Origin: RUG14186 sp964644555
Lineage (GTDB): Bacteria; Bacillota; Clostridia; Eubacteriales; Anaerofustaceae
DNA: 6,367 bases
Direction of reading: 5' to 3'
Assembly (NCBI GenBank): GCA_964644555.1
Contig: CAZXWI010000089.1
Location: 1-6,367 of the forward strand
This document shows positions 5,645-6,367 of the stretch, piece by piece; position 1 is the first letter of the stretch; each line of letters opens with the position of its first letter. The notes beneath the pieces are model-generated. The model was not told where the DNA came from. It saw nothing but the letters and a program-made list of their open reading frames with translations, and ran no database searches. Both the position numbers and the translations under genes were made by a program.

Positions 5645-6100
5645 TCAGTAATCAAAATACATTACATTATCGGATAAAGGCATGGTGTATTCTTCCGATG
5701 TATATACCATAGCTTCACCATCTGAGAATGCGACTTTCCAAATTGCACTCTCATACATATAATAGCAAATGTACTCTCCTCCGTTAATCCAAAGTTCGTT
5801 GGTGTCGCTTTCTTCGTTGTATTCAAAGCGAATAGCTGTTATGATAATCTCCAAATCGACTTCGGGCAAGTAAAGAATATCACCAATATGTAAATTGTTT
5901 GCTTCTTTATCGCTTATTTCAACCACCTGAGGCACTTTGAATTTCAAAGCATTGACTTCGTTATCAATACTGCTCGGATATATCTGCACATAATATTCAC
6001 CATCGCTTATGCGAGTTTTTGCGGTGGAATGTATGAATTTAACCACTGTGAATATAGCTATAGCAACGACCAATATCAAAACAGCTATTATCAATCCCAT
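5645..6100 (-). CDS. Single-pass membrane protein with extracytoplasmic domain, probably truncated
   Basis: The 151-residue product has an N-terminal hydrophobic helix at residues 1-23 (MGLIIAVLILVVAIAIFTVV), then a basic turn and a domain of mostly beta-forming, Tyr- and acid-rich sequence, probably outside the membrane. Trp residues at 104 and 121 use TGG. The ORF stops at TGA 5647-5645, but the frame continues for 62 codons, so the intact form would be about 214 residues. ATG 6100 overlaps the TGA of the preceding zinc-ribbon ORF by ten bases and has no ribosome binding site of its own. Translation would therefore depend on coupling or reinitiation, or the two ORFs were once a single gene. 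I do not recognise the extracytoplasmic domain. Its layout resembles Firmicutes proteins with an N-terminal zinc ribbon, a linker, a membrane helix and a surface domain. Confidence 0.65.
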   Translation of the reverse strand: MGLIIAVLILVVAIAIFTVVKFIHSTAKTRISDGEYYVQIYPSSIDNEVNALKFKVPQVVEISDKEANNLHIGDILYLPEVDLEIIITAIRFEYNEESDTNELWINGGEYICYYMYESAIWKVAFSDGEAMVYTSEEYTMPLSDNVMYFDY

Positions 6101-6249
6101 TTTTTATTTTTTTCGGTATTGATTTTAGTTTCGCCACTATGAACATTCGATTTAGTGGTTTTACCATCACGGCTTTTAATGAGATTACCACATTGAGGGC
6201 AAAATTCACCTTCTTCGGGCAGTTCACATCCGCATTTCATGCAATACAT
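6091..6249 (-). CDS. Small zinc-ribbon protein, probable N-terminal part of a split gene
   Basis: From ATG 6249 the frame encodes 52 residues. The zinc ribbon is MYCMKCGCELPEEGEFCPQC, with ligands C3/C6 and C17/C20, and is followed by a polar linker rich in Lys, Ser and Thr. An in-frame GTG at 6276 would add nine residues; neither start has a good ribosome binding site, and I prefer the ATG because zinc-ribbon proteins of this type usually begin right before the first Cys pair. The linker ends in two A-runs (seven and six A), where the frame changes and the next ORF begins with a membrane helix. A one-base frame change there would give a single zinc-ribbon membrane protein. A promoter is present upstream. 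Confidence 0.6.
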   Translation of the reverse strand: MYCMKCGCELPEEGEFCPQCGNLIKSRDGKTTKSNVHSGETKINTEKNKKWD

Positions 6250-6336
6250 TTTAAATTCTACTTTGGTGAAATTCACTTAATAATCATTTCTGTTTTTTAC
6301 TGAAATATAGGTTAAAATTCGTTATATAATATGAAA

Positions 6337-6365
6337 ATTATATCATAACTGAATTTATATTACAA
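6337..6365 (-). promoter_or_regulatory. Promoter of the minus-strand zinc-ribbon/membrane locus
   Basis: On the minus strand TTGTAA (6365-6360) and TATAAT (6342-6337) are separated by 17 bases, and TGA directly before the -10 makes an extended -10. Transcription would start near 6330, giving an untranslated leader of about 80 bases to ATG 6249. The strong promoter suggests that the locus is, or recently was, expressed. Confidence 0.65.
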
Positions 6366-6367
6366 TG

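Noticed and set aside
5645..5647. TGA as a sense codon for Trp across the genome (Mycoplasma-like code)
   Set aside because: Trp codons in ychF, the flotillin gene and the membrane protein itself are all TGG, and the well-recognised genes are full length without internal TGA. One isolated TGA is better explained by mutation or read-through.
5600..5650. Selenocysteine insertion at the TGA
   Set aside because: I see no convincing SECIS-like hairpin directly downstream, and the protein resembles no known selenoprotein.
6321..6330. Divergent + strand promoter with TATAAT at 6325-6330
   Set aside because: No -35 at suitable spacing is visible and any target gene would lie outside the window.

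Overview
The window looks like chromosomal DNA from an AT-rich, low-GC Bacillota (probably Clostridia-like). Codon choice is AT-rich, most genes have AGGAGG-type ribosome binding sites, promoters have clear TTGAxx-17-TATAAT spacing, and the tRNA gene encodes its own CCA. The sirtuin and YchF sequences are of the Firmicutes type. The species cannot be named from the sequence alone.

Left part (1-2181): a sirtuin deacylase on the + strand meets the housekeeping P-loop ATPase YchF on the - strand, with the two stop codons directly abutting inside a near-perfect dyad. YchF and a tRNA-Arg(UCG) gene are transcribed divergently, each from its own sigma-A-like promoter. The tRNA ends at a strong hairpin terminator.

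Middle part (2107-3215): a decayed phage morphogenesis segment lies on the - strand directly against the tRNA 3' end. It holds an apparently intact phage-type Prp cysteine protease. Downstream is the first part of a protein starting with a textbook Prp cleavage motif (LQLFA), which looks like a truncated capsid or scaffold gene. Upstream are two broken reading frames. I read this as a prophage remnant, possibly left by an element that had integrated at the tRNA. A gene-poor stretch follows, with one doubtful small membrane ORF on the + strand.

Right part (3216-6367): a strong promoter drives a two-gene operon. The first gene encodes a membrane-anchored protein with a C-terminal zinc ribbon, and its start codon is unusual (ATA or TTG). 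The second is a flotillin/SPFH protein with a long Ala/Glu-rich coiled coil. Two hairpin terminators separate this operon from a convergent locus on the - strand. That locus has a zinc-ribbon ORF overlapping a membrane-protein ORF, which is cut by an in-frame TGA and continues open for 62 more codons. Together the pieces look like one zinc-ribbon, membrane-segment, extracytoplasmic-domain protein that has been split by a frame change at A-runs and by a nonsense codon. Two zinc-ribbon membrane proteins thus flank the flotillin gene.
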